Below are positions 15,353-23,878 of a DNA stretch of 26,385 bases, piece after piece. Source of the stretch: CAYUXF01 sp964448755 (GTDB taxonomy: Bacteria > Margulisbacteria > Termititenacia > Termititenacales > CAYUXF01); assembly GCA_964448755.1 (NCBI GenBank), contig CAYUXF010000021.1:1-26385 (forward strand), read 5' to 3'. The stretch's first letter is position 1. Each line of letters starts with the position of its first letter. The notes beneath the pieces were generated by a model. That model did not search any database. It was not told the DNA's origin and saw only the letters and a program-made list of their open reading frames with translations. The position numbers and the translations under genes are program-made.

Positions 15353-17236
15353 TCAACCTTTTACAGCTCCTGAAGTAAGACCAGAAACAATATGCTTTTG
15401 CAGAAGAATGAACATGATCATGACTGGAATAGTAGCAACTACCGAAGCGGCCATCAGTAAATCATACCTATTCTGAAAATTACCGACAAACAACCTGATA
15501 CCGACAGGGATAGTCATCGTCTTAGCATTGGTCAAGACCCAGGCAAACATCAGCTCATCCCAGGCAACCAAAAAGATATAAATACCGGTAGCAATGACGC
15601 CAGGAACAGACAGCGGTAAAGCTATTTTTGTAAAAACCTGAAAAGGAGTACAGCCGTCAATAGTGGCCGCCTCTTCCAATGAAATAGGAATCGAGGCAAA
15701 AAAACCGCGCAGGATCCAGATACTAAAAGGCAAAAAGAACGCCGAATAAACAAAGATCAAACCGCCAAAAGTTCCTTTAATAGGAATACCCGTCAACTGA
15801 GTGATCTTAATGAACATAATATAGATCGGTATCAACATCATGACACCAGGGATCATTTGCGTAGCCAAGATACCAGTACTCATTAAACGATTGCCCGGAA
15901 AATCAAAACGAACCAAGGCATAAGCAGTAATAGTAGCTAAAAACATGGCAATAATAGCGGTCGTAATACAAATAATAAATGAATTGCGCAAATAAAGGCC
16001 AAAATCTATATTATGAAAAAGATCGATATAATTCCGCCAATGTATTTTCAAAAAAGAGTTTTTGTCAACTAATACCGTTCTCACTATCCGTTTACTTGAA
16101 TTATTAGTATCATAAATTGTTGTTCTACCGCCAGAAGTTCCCAGTAAGAGGACCCCTTCGCCTAAAGTGGTAACAGCAGAAACATCCGAATTAACATAAC
16201 GGCCAGCCTCTACTAAATGACCTTTCTTATCAATATCATCAAACATCGGCGAAAAATCATCTCTGATAAATTTCCCCTTTTTATCAATAAAAAGCAGCCC
16301 ATGTCCAGTTGTTAAAACAATTTCCGGATCAGCCCAGGCAATGTTATTGATCTGCTCAATACCGTCTTTATCGGTAATTGTCGTAAAGATTTCCTTGAAT
16401 TGACCATTCTTTTTATTGTAAGTATAAACTCTAGCCGAAGAAGAAAAATAAATAAGACCGGAGGTTTGGTCATAGAGAACATCTTTTACTTCAGCAATAG
16501 AAAAAGTTATCTCCTCAATAACTTTAAGAACTTTTTTAGTCTGCGGATCGATCTCAGCTATACCACGGTTACTAGCAACATAGAGTAGTCCATCAACAAA
16601 GAATAAACCGGAAATAGCCATTTTTTCAAAAGAATAAGGAAAGGCAGAAAGAACGTTAAATTGACCGACCGGTGCCATTCTATCGAGATCAACCTCGATG
16701 ATCTTATCATAGTCCTTATACCCTAAAGTCAGCCAGATCCGCCCATTTTGCTGATCGATAGCACTGTAAGTTTTAGAAATTTTATTATAATCAAGCGGGA
16801 CATCGCTCCACTTAATTCTAGCCGTCTTATCTTTAAAAGTCCGCGGGTCAACCCTGATCAAGCCTTTATCAACAGAAGTAAGCCAGACATACTCACCACC
16901 ATCCAGCGCATTGGCATTATTTAATTTATAGGTTTTTCTTTTGGCCAGTTTATTATTTTTAAGATCATATTTATTGACCGCACCGTCAGCCGTGATCTGC
17001 ATTATATTATTTTTATCAATAACCTTATTAAGTAAAACTCCATACTTAGCACGCTGCAACATCGTTTTACCTTCAATAATATCGCCATTGCTCATAAAAG
17101 AGGTCCAGATCATCCAAAAGATCGGGAAAAGTGTACCAAGAAGGAGAATATACATTAAGACATTGTAAACCCTATTCAAAACCAGTTTGCGGATATGATA
17201 AGGCATATTAATAATTTTACTGAACAGTTCTTTCAT
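15353..17236 (-). CDS. MalG-type ABC sugar permease with a large extracytoplasmic beta-propeller-like insertion
   Basis: This is a 627-residue inner-membrane permease, more than twice the usual 270-300. Residues 24-47 are TM1, as in MalG-type permeases. The family core resumes at about 397 (HWRNYIDLFHNIDFGLYLRNSF) and runs through five further helices. The coupling motif EEAATIDGCTPFQ (521-533) with IALPL is intact, and the end IVSGLTSGAVKG is typical. Residues about 60-395 are an insertion in the first external loop. It is rich in beta strands and repeats a ~50-residue pattern: EYVWLTSVDKGLIRVDPRT, GRIWLTLGYKDYDKIIEVD, GLLYVASNRGIAEIDPQT, GLIYFSSSARVYTYNKK, EIVLTTGHGLLFIDKKG and GVLLLGTSGGRTTIYDTN, plus a weaker first unit. 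This fits a seven-bladed propeller outside the membrane. Its start shares one base with the MalF-like stop. Confidence 0.93.
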   Translation of the reverse strand: MKELFSKIINMPYHIRKLVLNRVYNVLMYILLLGTLFPIFWMIWTSFMSNGDIIEGKTMLQRAKYGVLLNKVIDKNNIMQITADGAVNKYDLKNNKLAKRKTYKLNNANALDGGEYVWLTSVDKGLIRVDPRTFKDKTARIKWSDVPLDYNKISKTYSAIDQQNGRIWLTLGYKDYDKIIEVDLDRMAPVGQFNVLSAFPYSFEKMAISGLFFVDGLLYVASNRGIAEIDPQTKKVLKVIEEITFSIAEVKDVLYDQTSGLIYFSSSARVYTYNKKNGQFKEIFTTITDKDGIEQINNIAWADPEIVLTTGHGLLFIDKKGKFIRDDFSPMFDDIDKKGHLVEAGRYVNSDVSAVTTLGEGVLLLGTSGGRTTIYDTNNSSKRIVRTVLVDKNSFLKIHWRNYIDLFHNIDFGLYLRNSFIICITTAIIAMFLATITAYALVRFDFPGNRLMSTGILATQMIPGVMMLIPIYIMFIKITQLTGIPIKGTFGGLIFVYSAFFLPFSIWILRGFFASIPISLEEAATIDGCTPFQVFTKIALPLSVPGVIATGIYIFLVAWDELMFAWVLTNAKTMTIPVGIRLFVGNFQNRYDLLMAASVVATIPVMIMFILLQKHIVSGLTSGAVKG

Positions 17237-18318
17237 TATAATTCTTCCTCTACTTTATGATAAAACTTATACCACATATTAACGATAACGATCATGACCG
17301 TCATCAACATAATAGAAACTGCCGCCCCGGCGCCAAAATCCCAGCGCTGAAAGGAATTCCTGAAAATATTGGTCATCATCAAATCGCCCCATTCACCTGG
17401 AAAGCCGGCCCCGTTGCCAAACATCATAATTACAATATTAAAAGAATAGACATTAAAAATTAAACCAAATAATAACAAGATAGCCCAAACCGGTTTTAAT
17501 AAAGGAAGCGTAATATTCCAGAACTTACGCCAGCCATTGGCTCCGTCTATTTCGGCAGCTTCATAATAATCGTGCGAAATAGTCTGTAAACCGGCCAAAA
17601 GCATTAACATGGAATGCGGCCAGCCGCGCCAGACAGTCGGGATCATAATAGCAAATAAAGTTTTTGGATCACCCATTAACCAAAAAGGCTTTTCTGGTGA
17701 AAAATTAATACCTATAAAACTAAGCCAATCATAAATATGCAGCCAGTCGTAAAGGACAATATTAATAATACCAGTGCTCTTCTGCCACATAAAACCCCAG
17801 AGCAAACCGACAACGAACTGCGGAACGATCCAGGGAAATAAAAATAGTGCACGCACAACAGAACGGCCACGAAAGTTACGGTTGATCATCATCGCCACAA
17901 CCATACCCAAAAGCATGGCTAAGGCAGTAACAAAAATACTGTAAAAAAATGTATTACGAACAGCAGAGTAAAGACCCAGTCTGATCGGTGAGGCGGCATT
18001 AAATAATGAATCGTAATAATTTTGAAAACCAACAAAAGGGGCCGCCAGATATTTACTGATAGTAAATTGATTGAGCCGCAAAAAAGACATATAAAAACCT
18101 TGGAGAAGAGGAAAAAAATGCAGCATCAACATGGCCAATGCTGTTGGCAAAATAAAAAGATAAGCTAATTTATGCTCATTATAAACTTTAGAAATTCTTA
18201 CATAATGATGCTTAACGCGCTCGCGCACTAGATCAAAACTAAATTCCTTAATAGATATTTTATTAAAACTCTCGCCCACATATTCCCTCAAAGAAGGTTT
18301 TTTTTCTGTTTCCGCCAT
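17236..18318 (-). CDS. MalF-type ABC sugar permease
   Basis: This is a 360-residue inner-membrane permease of a carbohydrate ABC importer (binding-protein-dependent transport inner membrane component). A charged cytoplasmic N-terminus of about 45 residues is followed by TM1 (YLFILPTALAMLMLHFFPLL), then the transmembrane core with VRNTFFYSIFVTALAMLLG and LFLFPWIVPQFVVGLLWGFMW. The EAA coupling loop EAAEIDGANGWRKFWNITLP contacts the ATPase. The segment between about 205 and 235 (SFIGINFSPEKPFWLMGDPK) is a small extra external loop. It begins 22 bases after the binding-protein gene and overlaps the MalG-like gene by one base (TAATG), indicating a stoichiometric heterodimer. Confidence 0.95.
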   Translation of the reverse strand: MAETEKKPSLREYVGESFNKISIKEFSFDLVRERVKHHYVRISKVYNEHKLAYLFILPTALAMLMLHFFPLLQGFYMSFLRLNQFTISKYLAAPFVGFQNYYDSLFNAASPIRLGLYSAVRNTFFYSIFVTALAMLLGMVVAMMINRNFRGRSVVRALFLFPWIVPQFVVGLLWGFMWQKSTGIINIVLYDWLHIYDWLSFIGINFSPEKPFWLMGDPKTLFAIMIPTVWRGWPHSMLMLLAGLQTISHDYYEAAEIDGANGWRKFWNITLPLLKPVWAILLLFGLIFNVYSFNIVIMMFGNGAGFPGEWGDLMMTNIFRNSFQRWDFGAGAAVSIMLMTVMIVIVNMWYKFYHKVEEEL

Positions 18319-18340
18319 CTTTTTATACTCACTTTATTTT

Positions 18341-19681
18341 TTATTGCTGTTCTAAAACCACGTTCATTTCATTAGCTGCAGTTGTCATTTCTTTTTTTAA
18401 TACCTCGGCAGTAATAGATAAAGGATCTTTAACAACTTTATCCCATAATAAACCAAAACGTCTGGTCAAAACCACCGTTTCAATTGGACCCCAGCCAGGG
18501 ATACAAGGATAAGCTCTGGCAAAATCCACAGAATCAGAAAAAACTTTACGGTAAGGATCACTGCTAAAATAAGGATCATCAAAAGCCTCTTTTTTAGCCG
18601 GTAAAAACCCGGTCTGACGAGCATAAGCTATCTGGGCCTGTTTATCGGTAGTTAAAAATTTGACAACTTTCCAGGCCGCTTCCTTATTTCTGCTCGCTTT
18701 AAAAATTGAAAGGTTACTACCGCCGCAGAATGTAGCTCTGCCCATATTACCGGCCGGATAAGGGGCAATAGCAAAATTTTTAGCTACCGGCGAGTCAGAA
18801 GAACCGCCGCGCTCTGGCGGGGTGGTCAAATTTTTTAACGCATACGGACCATCAAAATAGATCGCATAAAAACCATTATTAAAAGCGGAACTGATCTGGC
18901 TGGTATTTTGCTCTAAACACTTCAGCGGCACATATCCTTTTTTAACAAGATCAACATAGTATTGTAGACCCTCTATGGATCTTTCACTGTCCAGATCGCT
19001 CTTTTTATATGTATCATCAATAAAACCGCCGCCGGCAGACCAAAGCCAGGGGGCAATATTATGAATAACGTTCCAGTCGTTCTTACCGGTAATACCAAGC
19101 GGTTCTACTTTTTTGTTATTGATCGTCAGATTGGCCGCCTTAATTTTAGCCAATGTCGCCTCAAAACTCTCCCAGTTTTTTAGATCATCTTTAGTTAAGC
19201 CGAGCATTTTAAAAACATCTGTCCGGTAAAACATCGCCCGGGTATCTACCATCCAGGGAATAGCTACTATTTCCGGTGAACCAATTATACCAGCTGTCGC
19301 CCAGGCCGCCGGCACAAAAAGAGACTCGCCGCCTTCGATCTCAATATATTCTCTTAAATTCAGCATTGCCCCCATAGAAGCAATAGAGCCGACCCAGGTA
19401 GTGCCAAGCTGACAAATATCAGGAACATCAGAGGAAGTAGCAGCAGTAGTGATCTTCTGCCAGGCAGAACCCCAATCCAGAGTAGTTACTTCTACCTCAA
19501 TATCAGGATTAGCCTCTTCGAACGGCTTTAAGATAGCTTTAAGATCATTGCCGGGCTCTTGCGAGTTTGGCATGATCCACATAACAACTTTTGTTTTGCC
19601 GCCTGCTTGTTTCTGGCCACAACCGGCAACTAAGAAAAGAGCACACACTATTGTCAACAGAATTATTGCTGTTTTTTTCAT
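18341..19681 (-). CDS. Extracellular solute-binding lipoprotein of a sugar ABC importer (family 1)
   Basis: This is a 446-residue binding protein from the ATG at 19681. It has a lipoprotein signal, MKKTAIILLTIVCALFLVAGC, with lipobox LVAGC and acylated Cys at 21. The mature protein follows the family 1 pattern: VVMWIMPNSQEP, then LKPFEEANPDIEVEV, AWQKITTAATSSDVPDICQLG, IPWMVDTRAMFYRTDVF and WKVVKFLTTDKQAQIAY. It would capture a sugar or oligosaccharide and deliver it to the MalF/MalG-like pair; the ligand cannot be read. The reading frame extends upstream to 19759, but the shorter start is preferred: it gives a perfect signal peptide, has AAGGGG about eight bases upstream, and the longer form would overlap the promoter. 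No ATPase gene accompanies the operon. Confidence 0.94.
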   Translation of the reverse strand: MKKTAIILLTIVCALFLVAGCGQKQAGGKTKVVMWIMPNSQEPGNDLKAILKPFEEANPDIEVEVTTLDWGSAWQKITTAATSSDVPDICQLGTTWVGSIASMGAMLNLREYIEIEGGESLFVPAAWATAGIIGSPEIVAIPWMVDTRAMFYRTDVFKMLGLTKDDLKNWESFEATLAKIKAANLTINNKKVEPLGITGKNDWNVIHNIAPWLWSAGGGFIDDTYKKSDLDSERSIEGLQYYVDLVKKGYVPLKCLEQNTSQISSAFNNGFYAIYFDGPYALKNLTTPPERGGSSDSPVAKNFAIAPYPAGNMGRATFCGGSNLSIFKASRNKEAAWKVVKFLTTDKQAQIAYARQTGFLPAKKEAFDDPYFSSDPYRKVFSDSVDFARAYPCIPGWGPIETVVLTRRFGLLWDKVVKDPLSITAEVLKKEMTTAANEMNVVLEQQ

Positions 19682-19740
19682 TAAAATACCCCTTGTCTTG
19701 ATTTTTCTGTAAATATAATTAAATAATAAAACAGGAAGAA

Positions 19741-19769
19741 AGTTTATCATTGATGCCATCTTTAGACAA
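19741..19769 (-). promoter_or_regulatory. Promoter of the sugar ABC importer operon
   Basis: On the minus strand, TTGTCT (19769-19764), a 17-base spacer, and TAAACT (19746-19741) preceded by TGA give a moderate extended -10 promoter. The predicted start near 19734 leaves a 50-base leader to the preferred ATG at 19681. Confidence 0.4.
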
Positions 19770-19821
19770 GAAGCGCTTAAAGCAATTTTCTTGGCTTTTA
19801 AACTGTCAAAATAAGCTTAAA

Positions 19822-19857
19822 ATCAAAAAACGTCGGTTTATAACTCGATTTTTTGAT
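19822..19857. repeat. Inverted repeat in the wecB leader region
   Basis: A 9-base inverted repeat, ATCAAAAAA (19822-19830) and TTTTTTGAT (19849-19857), is separated by 18 bases and lies 41 bases before the wecB start. It could be an operator or a weak leader hairpin. It is AT-rich, so chance is possible. Confidence 0.35.
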
Positions 19858-19898
19858 GTTAAGATAACTTTAGAAAATCAATATATAAGGAGTTTTCT

Positions 19899-21017
19899 TT
19901 GCCTGCAAAAAAAATACTATTCATCTTTGGCACCAGACCGGAAGCTATCAAAATGGCCCCTTTAATTAAGGAATTCAACAAACACCCGCAGAAATTTGAG
20001 TTAAAGATCTGCGTTACGGCCCAACACCGTAAAATGCTAGACCAGGTTTTGGATTTTTTTGAGATCGTACCGGACTATGACCTCAATATTATGCGCAGCG
20101 AACAAACTTTGTTCAATGTAACCATTGACTCTTTAAAAGGGCTGGAAAATATCTTAGAACAGTTCACGCCAGACCTTATTTTTGTACAGGGGGATACTAC
20201 TACTGTTTTAACCGGTGCCTTAGCTGGTTTTTATAAAAAAATAGCAGTTGTTCATTTAGAGGCTGGACTACGCAGTGGTAATAAAAACTCTCCTTTTCCC
20301 GAAGAGCTCAACCGTATTTTGGCCAGTCAGATCGCCACTTATCATTTGGCGCCTACTCAGTTGGCTGTTGATAATTTAAAAAAAGAAAATATCAACAAAA
20401 ATATCTACCTAGTAGGCAACACCGTAATTGACGCATTATTACTGGGATTAGAGATCATCAAACAAAAGGGAGAAAGTTCTTATCAGGATTTTTTTAAATT
20501 TATAAATTTCTCTAAAAAAATAATTCTGGTAACCGGTCATCGACGTGAATCTTTTGGACAACCGTTTGAGAATTTTTGCTCGTCTCTTGCTAAGCTGGCG
20601 CAAAGGGAAGATCTGGAAATTGTCTATCCTGTCCACCTTAACCCCAATGTACAAAGACCGGTCAAGCAAATACTTCAGAACTTCAAAAACATACATTTAA
20701 TAGAGCCATTAGATTATCCTTATTTAATCTGGTTAATGGCTAAGTCTTATTTAGTAATTACCGATTCTGGCGGCATTCAAGAGGAAGCCCCAACTCTCGG
20801 CAAACCAGTTTTGGTTACTCGTGAAATAACTGAGCGCACAGAAGGCGTTTTAGCCGGCACCGCCAGACTGGTGGGAACCAACAAAGAAACTATCTTAGCT
20901 GAAGCGAGTTTATTATTAGATGACAAACTCGCTTATCAAAAAATGGCTCAAGTAGCTAACCCTTACGGCGATGGAAAAGCCAGCAAAAGAATTGCAGCTA
21001 TTTTTATTGAGCAGTGA
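19899..21017 (+). CDS. wecB: UDP-N-acetylglucosamine 2-epimerase (non-hydrolysing)
   Basis: This is a cytoplasmic GT-B-fold enzyme of 372 residues, the usual length, interconverting UDP-GlcNAc and UDP-ManNAc for surface polysaccharide synthesis. Signatures are GTRPEAIKMAPLI (11-23), VTAQHRKMLDQVL, VQGDTTTVLTGALAG, HLEAGLRSGN, PFPEELNRILAS, VTGHRRESFGQP and TDSGGIQEEAPTLGKPVLV followed by REITERTEGV, where most members have R(D/E)xTERPE. The start is TTG at 19899 with AAGGAG six bases upstream. No other ManNAc pathway gene lies nearby. Its end overlaps by 14 bases with the convergent MFS gene, and no terminator is seen between them. Confidence 0.95.
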   Translation: MPAKKILFIFGTRPEAIKMAPLIKEFNKHPQKFELKICVTAQHRKMLDQVLDFFEIVPDYDLNIMRSEQTLFNVTIDSLKGLENILEQFTPDLIFVQGDTTTVLTGALAGFYKKIAVVHLEAGLRSGNKNSPFPEELNRILASQIATYHLAPTQLAVDNLKKENINKNIYLVGNTVIDALLLGLEIIKQKGESSYQDFFKFINFSKKIILVTGHRRESFGQPFENFCSSLAKLAQREDLEIVYPVHLNPNVQRPVKQILQNFKNIHLIEPLDYPYLIWLMAKSYLVITDSGGIQEEAPTLGKPVLVTREITERTEGVLAGTARLVGTNKETILAEASLLLDDKLAYQKMAQVANPYGDGKASKRIAAIFIEQ

Positions 21018-22161
21018 TCTTTTCTGGCAATTTAATAAACTGAACGAGCAGCAATGAACAAATACTCAGCAGCGCCCCTAAAATAAAAGGGATCTGCCAA
21101 TTGAACATCCAGAGCGCTCCGCCGACTACGGGAATGATCACAGCAGCTATATGGTTAACCGTAAAACCGATAGCCATTGAAGGGGCAATATCCTGAGGGT
21201 CGGCCGTTTTCTGAAAATAAGTATTGATCGCCAGCGCAAAATTAAAAAATATGTGATCGAGCAAATAGAGCAACGAAACCAACCAGGTACTGTTAGCATA
21301 AGCGTATCCCAAAAAGACAGCTATCATCCCCAGATATTCAAGGGTAAGAATTTTCCGCTCGCCAAAACGATTAATAGCGCTGGCAATATACGGCAGCAAG
21401 AAAAAAGTGATCACATTATTTATCATAAACAAAAGCGAAATTTCCGAAACATGAAAGTTATATTTTTTTACCATCAAAAAAACCGCAAAAACAATAAAGA
21501 TCTGCCGCCGAGCACCGCTAAAAATATTCAACAAATAAAAAAGCCAGTATTTTTTACGAAAGATCATCTTTTTGTGTTGAGGCGGCAAACTCTCATCTAC
21601 AGGGTCTTTAGTCAGCGCCAGTAATCCAGCCAGCATAACGAACAAGCCGCTGACAAAAAAACAATTTTGAATGGCAAATATTTTGGCGTAAAACCAGAAA
21701 AAAGCACCGACCACAATATTAGCTAATGCTCCAAATTTTTTAAGATCAGAGAGAACATGCGGAGCTTGTTTATGGCTAAAATATTGCAAAGCCAGTGAAC
21801 GATTAGTTGTTTCAAAATAATGAAAACCTGTCGACATCAACAATGTAGTTAAGATCAATCCGCTAAAAGATGGCAAAAAACCGGTCAGCGCCACACCGGC
21901 ACCAAGTAAAATAACAGAAACAGCAGAAAGCGTATGTTCTTTGAAGATCAACAATAAATATACAACTAATAGTGATAAAAAACCTGGAACCTCGCGCAGC
22001 GATTGAACTATCCCGGTCTGTAAACCGCTGATACCTACAACATCGACGGCAAAATTATTATAAAGAGTCCGCCAAGCCTGCAGCCCGGCAGTAGCAGCTA
22101 TTGTTAAGATCAATAGATGCCGGTACATTGGGACTTTTCTTAATTCCTTCTGGTATCTCAT
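21004..22161 (-). CDS. MFS transporter of unknown substrate
   Basis: This is a 385-residue polytopic protein with about twelve hydrophobic segments and a short basic N-terminus (MRYQKELRKVPMYRH). TM1 holds TIAATAGLQAWRTLYNNFAVD. A positively charged central loop (TKDPVDESLPPQHKKMIFRKKYW) sits between the two six-helix halves, and the second half starts NIFSGARRQIFIVF, as in MFS proteins. No family-specific motif identifies a substrate. It follows the NicO-type permease gene by 56 bases on the same strand and may be the last gene of that unit. It converges on wecB with a 14-base overlap. Confidence 0.85.
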   Translation of the reverse strand: MRYQKELRKVPMYRHLLILTIAATAGLQAWRTLYNNFAVDVVGISGLQTGIVQSLREVPGFLSLLVVYLLLIFKEHTLSAVSVILLGAGVALTGFLPSFSGLILTTLLMSTGFHYFETTNRSLALQYFSHKQAPHVLSDLKKFGALANIVVGAFFWFYAKIFAIQNCFFVSGLFVMLAGLLALTKDPVDESLPPQHKKMIFRKKYWLFYLLNIFSGARRQIFIVFAVFLMVKKYNFHVSEISLLFMINNVITFFLLPYIASAINRFGERKILTLEYLGMIAVFLGYAYANSTWLVSLLYLLDHIFFNFALAINTYFQKTADPQDIAPSMAIGFTVNHIAAVIIPVVGGALWMFNWQIPFILGALLSICSLLLVQFIKLPEKITAQ

Positions 22162-22217
22162 TTTATGTTCTTTTTTTGCTGACTCTATGACAAGAAGATC
22201 TCTGCGTCAAGAGAATA

Positions 22218-23096
22218 CTATTTTAACAAAAGAGGATATAACATATATAACGCAAATAGCAGTACCATCAACAAACCGGCTATTTCCAGAAAAAAACCGA
22301 TCTTCTCAATAAGCTCTTCTCTGCTCTTTAAAGAGACAAATAGCGTCTCCTTACTAAAAAAAGCAAGATACCCCGCCAGAGAAATCGTAAGCCCCATACC
22401 AACAGACATGGCCGTTACAGCCAGAATTCCCTGCCAGACCATATTTAATGTCACGGCAAAGATCATAATAATAGTAGCGCCCGGACAGGGGACCAGCCCG
22501 GAAATAATAATAGTCGAATAAAGCCCTTTGCCTTGCGGAAGATGATGCTGGTGCTTTTTATGTCTCAATACATTATAAATTTTATAACCAACTAGAGTGA
22601 CAGCAATTAGCAACAATAAAATATAAGAAGCAAGCTCTAGATAAACTGCAGCCTGTTCTACAAAAAGAGAAAGGACTCTGCCCGCCGCCAATTTAATAGC
22701 CAGAATTAAAAAAACGCTCATAAAGGCATGTAAGACTGCCAGTAAAAAACCGGCATAAAGAGGCTCCCACCACTCAGCCCTTTTAGAAATAAAAAGAGAA
22801 AAAACAATACTCTTGCGGTGTCCCGGGCCGGCGGCATGCAACAAACCATAAAAAAAGGCCAACATTACTAACAGCAGGTAAGCGGAAACGCCTTTGCCGG
22901 TTTTGATATCTTTAAAAATAACAGACATGTTTTCTCTAACACCCTGCTGGGCTGTAACCAGCCAGTTCGGCAGCCTCCCGGTGGCAACCGGAGCCGAATA
23001 AGAAAGTTTCGTTTTTCTGGTAACAAAGGGATTTGCACTGAGCGCCGCAAAAAAAACGGTCGCTATAAATAATCCTATTAAAATTTTACTTTTCAT
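22218..23096 (-). CDS. NicO/RcnA-type nickel/cobalt permease family protein
   Basis: This is a 292-residue membrane protein of the NicO (RcnA/NreB-like) family. An N-terminal hydrophobic segment or signal (1-20) is followed by an external stretch of about 50 residues and six helices. The family metal motif HAAGPGH (87-93) and a second signature SGLVPCPGATIIMI (199-212) are intact. Between them lies a His-rich loop (KKHQHH, 180-185). Such proteins export or import Ni2+, Co2+ or similar metals. The gene overlaps the DUF1007 gene by 11 bases. That pairing is widespread, so the two probably form one system; transport direction and metal are not certain. Confidence 0.9.
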   Translation of the reverse strand: MKSKILIGLFIATVFFAALSANPFVTRKTKLSYSAPVATGRLPNWLVTAQQGVRENMSVIFKDIKTGKGVSAYLLLVMLAFFYGLLHAAGPGHRKSIVFSLFISKRAEWWEPLYAGFLLAVLHAFMSVFLILAIKLAAGRVLSLFVEQAAVYLELASYILLLLIAVTLVGYKIYNVLRHKKHQHHLPQGKGLYSTIIISGLVPCPGATIIMIFAVTLNMVWQGILAVTAMSVGMGLTISLAGYLAFFSKETLFVSLKSREELIEKIGFFLEIAGLLMVLLFALYMLYPLLLK

Positions 23097-23724
23097 TATT
23101 TTTGAAAGTCACAATGACCTCTTCAGGATAGGCGGTCATCAAACCCTTTTGCCACTTAGTATAAACAGTCGTATCGTCAATAGCGCCCATCGGGTCATAG
23201 TAAACCGGAAAATTATTATTTTTAACAATTTGATAATTTGGCTGTAGTGTTTCAGCATTAACAAAATAAAGCGGTTTATCTTTAACATAAATAATGGCAC
23301 AAAAGAATGAAGGGTCGATCAAAGAAAAGATCAGTTCATTTTTTACCGGTTTGATCAGCGGCACAAAAAACTTATAACGAAGTAGCCCGTTCTTATGAGA
23401 GGCGCTGAAATCGGTAACTTTTTTAGCAGGCAATCGCTCTTCGCCATCACGCATATAGAAAAAATAACCGTAATTTTCCAGATTAATAAAAGCATTCTCA
23501 TAAAGATAAGCCGTCTCTTCTTTATCAAAAAGACCGTCCCTGTTGAGATCGGCTTCTTCAATAAGCGCGGCACTGAACATCTCATCAAATTCCCAGTGCA
23601 CCCAAACGCCTTTTACTTGATCTTTCTCAAACTCTACGCCTAAACGGGTATTCATAAATGTATGCGGATGTGCTGCAAGCAGTGAGAAAAATAATATTAT
23701 AGAAATAAGTATTTTTTTGAACAT
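23086..23724 (-). CDS. DUF1007 periplasmic protein, partner of the NicO-type permease
   Basis: This is a 212-residue exported protein of the DUF1007 family (COG3683). The signal peptide MFKKILISIILFFSLLA is followed by AHPHTF; H19 and H21 lie at the very start of the mature protein, a likely metal ligand and the family hallmark. An EF-hand-like loop, DLNRDGLFDKEE (57-68), may bind Ca2+ or another ion. The rest is beta-rich, with repeated strands (GLLRYKFFVPL, ELIFSLIDPSFF). It probably hands metal to, or receives it from, the overlapping NicO-type permease. Its start codon abuts the 55-base repeat flanking the assembly gap, so its promoter is not reliably resolved. Confidence 0.9.
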   Translation of the reverse strand: MFKKILISIILFFSLLAAHPHTFMNTRLGVEFEKDQVKGVWVHWEFDEMFSAALIEEADLNRDGLFDKEETAYLYENAFINLENYGYFFYMRDGEERLPAKKVTDFSASHKNGLLRYKFFVPLIKPVKNELIFSLIDPSFFCAIIYVKDKPLYFVNAETLQPNYQIVKNNNFPVYYDPMGAIDDTTVYTKWQKGLMTAYPEEVIVTFKNNEK

Positions 23725-23778
23725 CTTTTCATTTTAAAGCATCCATAACAAAGAGCCAAGTGTTCTTTAATAAAAAAT
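23724..23778. repeat. Left copy of a 55-base direct repeat flanking the assembly gap
   Basis: These 55 bases directly before the Ns are identical to 23879-23933 directly after the Ns. Exact identity, with each copy ending at a gap edge or equally placed, points to overlapping contig ends rather than a biological repeat. Confidence 0.95.
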
Positions 23779-23878
23779 NNNNNNNNNNNNNNNNNNNNNN
23801 NNNNNNNNNNNNNNNNNNNNNNNNNNNNNNNNNNNNNNNNNNNNNNNNNNNNNNNNNNNNNNNNNNNNNNNNNNNNNN
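23779..23878. other. Assembly gap of 100 Ns
   Basis: A run of exactly 100 undetermined bases marks a scaffold join. The identical 55 bases on both sides suggest the true gap may be absent (see findings). Nothing can be annotated here. Confidence 0.98.

Noticed and set aside
17236..17236. Frameshift or gene fusion error explaining the long MalG-like gene
   Set aside because: The frame is open without interruption. The insert is framed by TM1 and the normal resumption of the permease, and no separate start with a ribosome site was noticed at the insert borders. A single designed-like polypeptide fits better than two fused genes.
19682..19759. N-terminal extension of the solute-binding protein by 26 residues
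   Set aside because: It would destroy the standard lipoprotein signal peptide and overlap the likely promoter. The ATG at 19681 has a good ribosome site.
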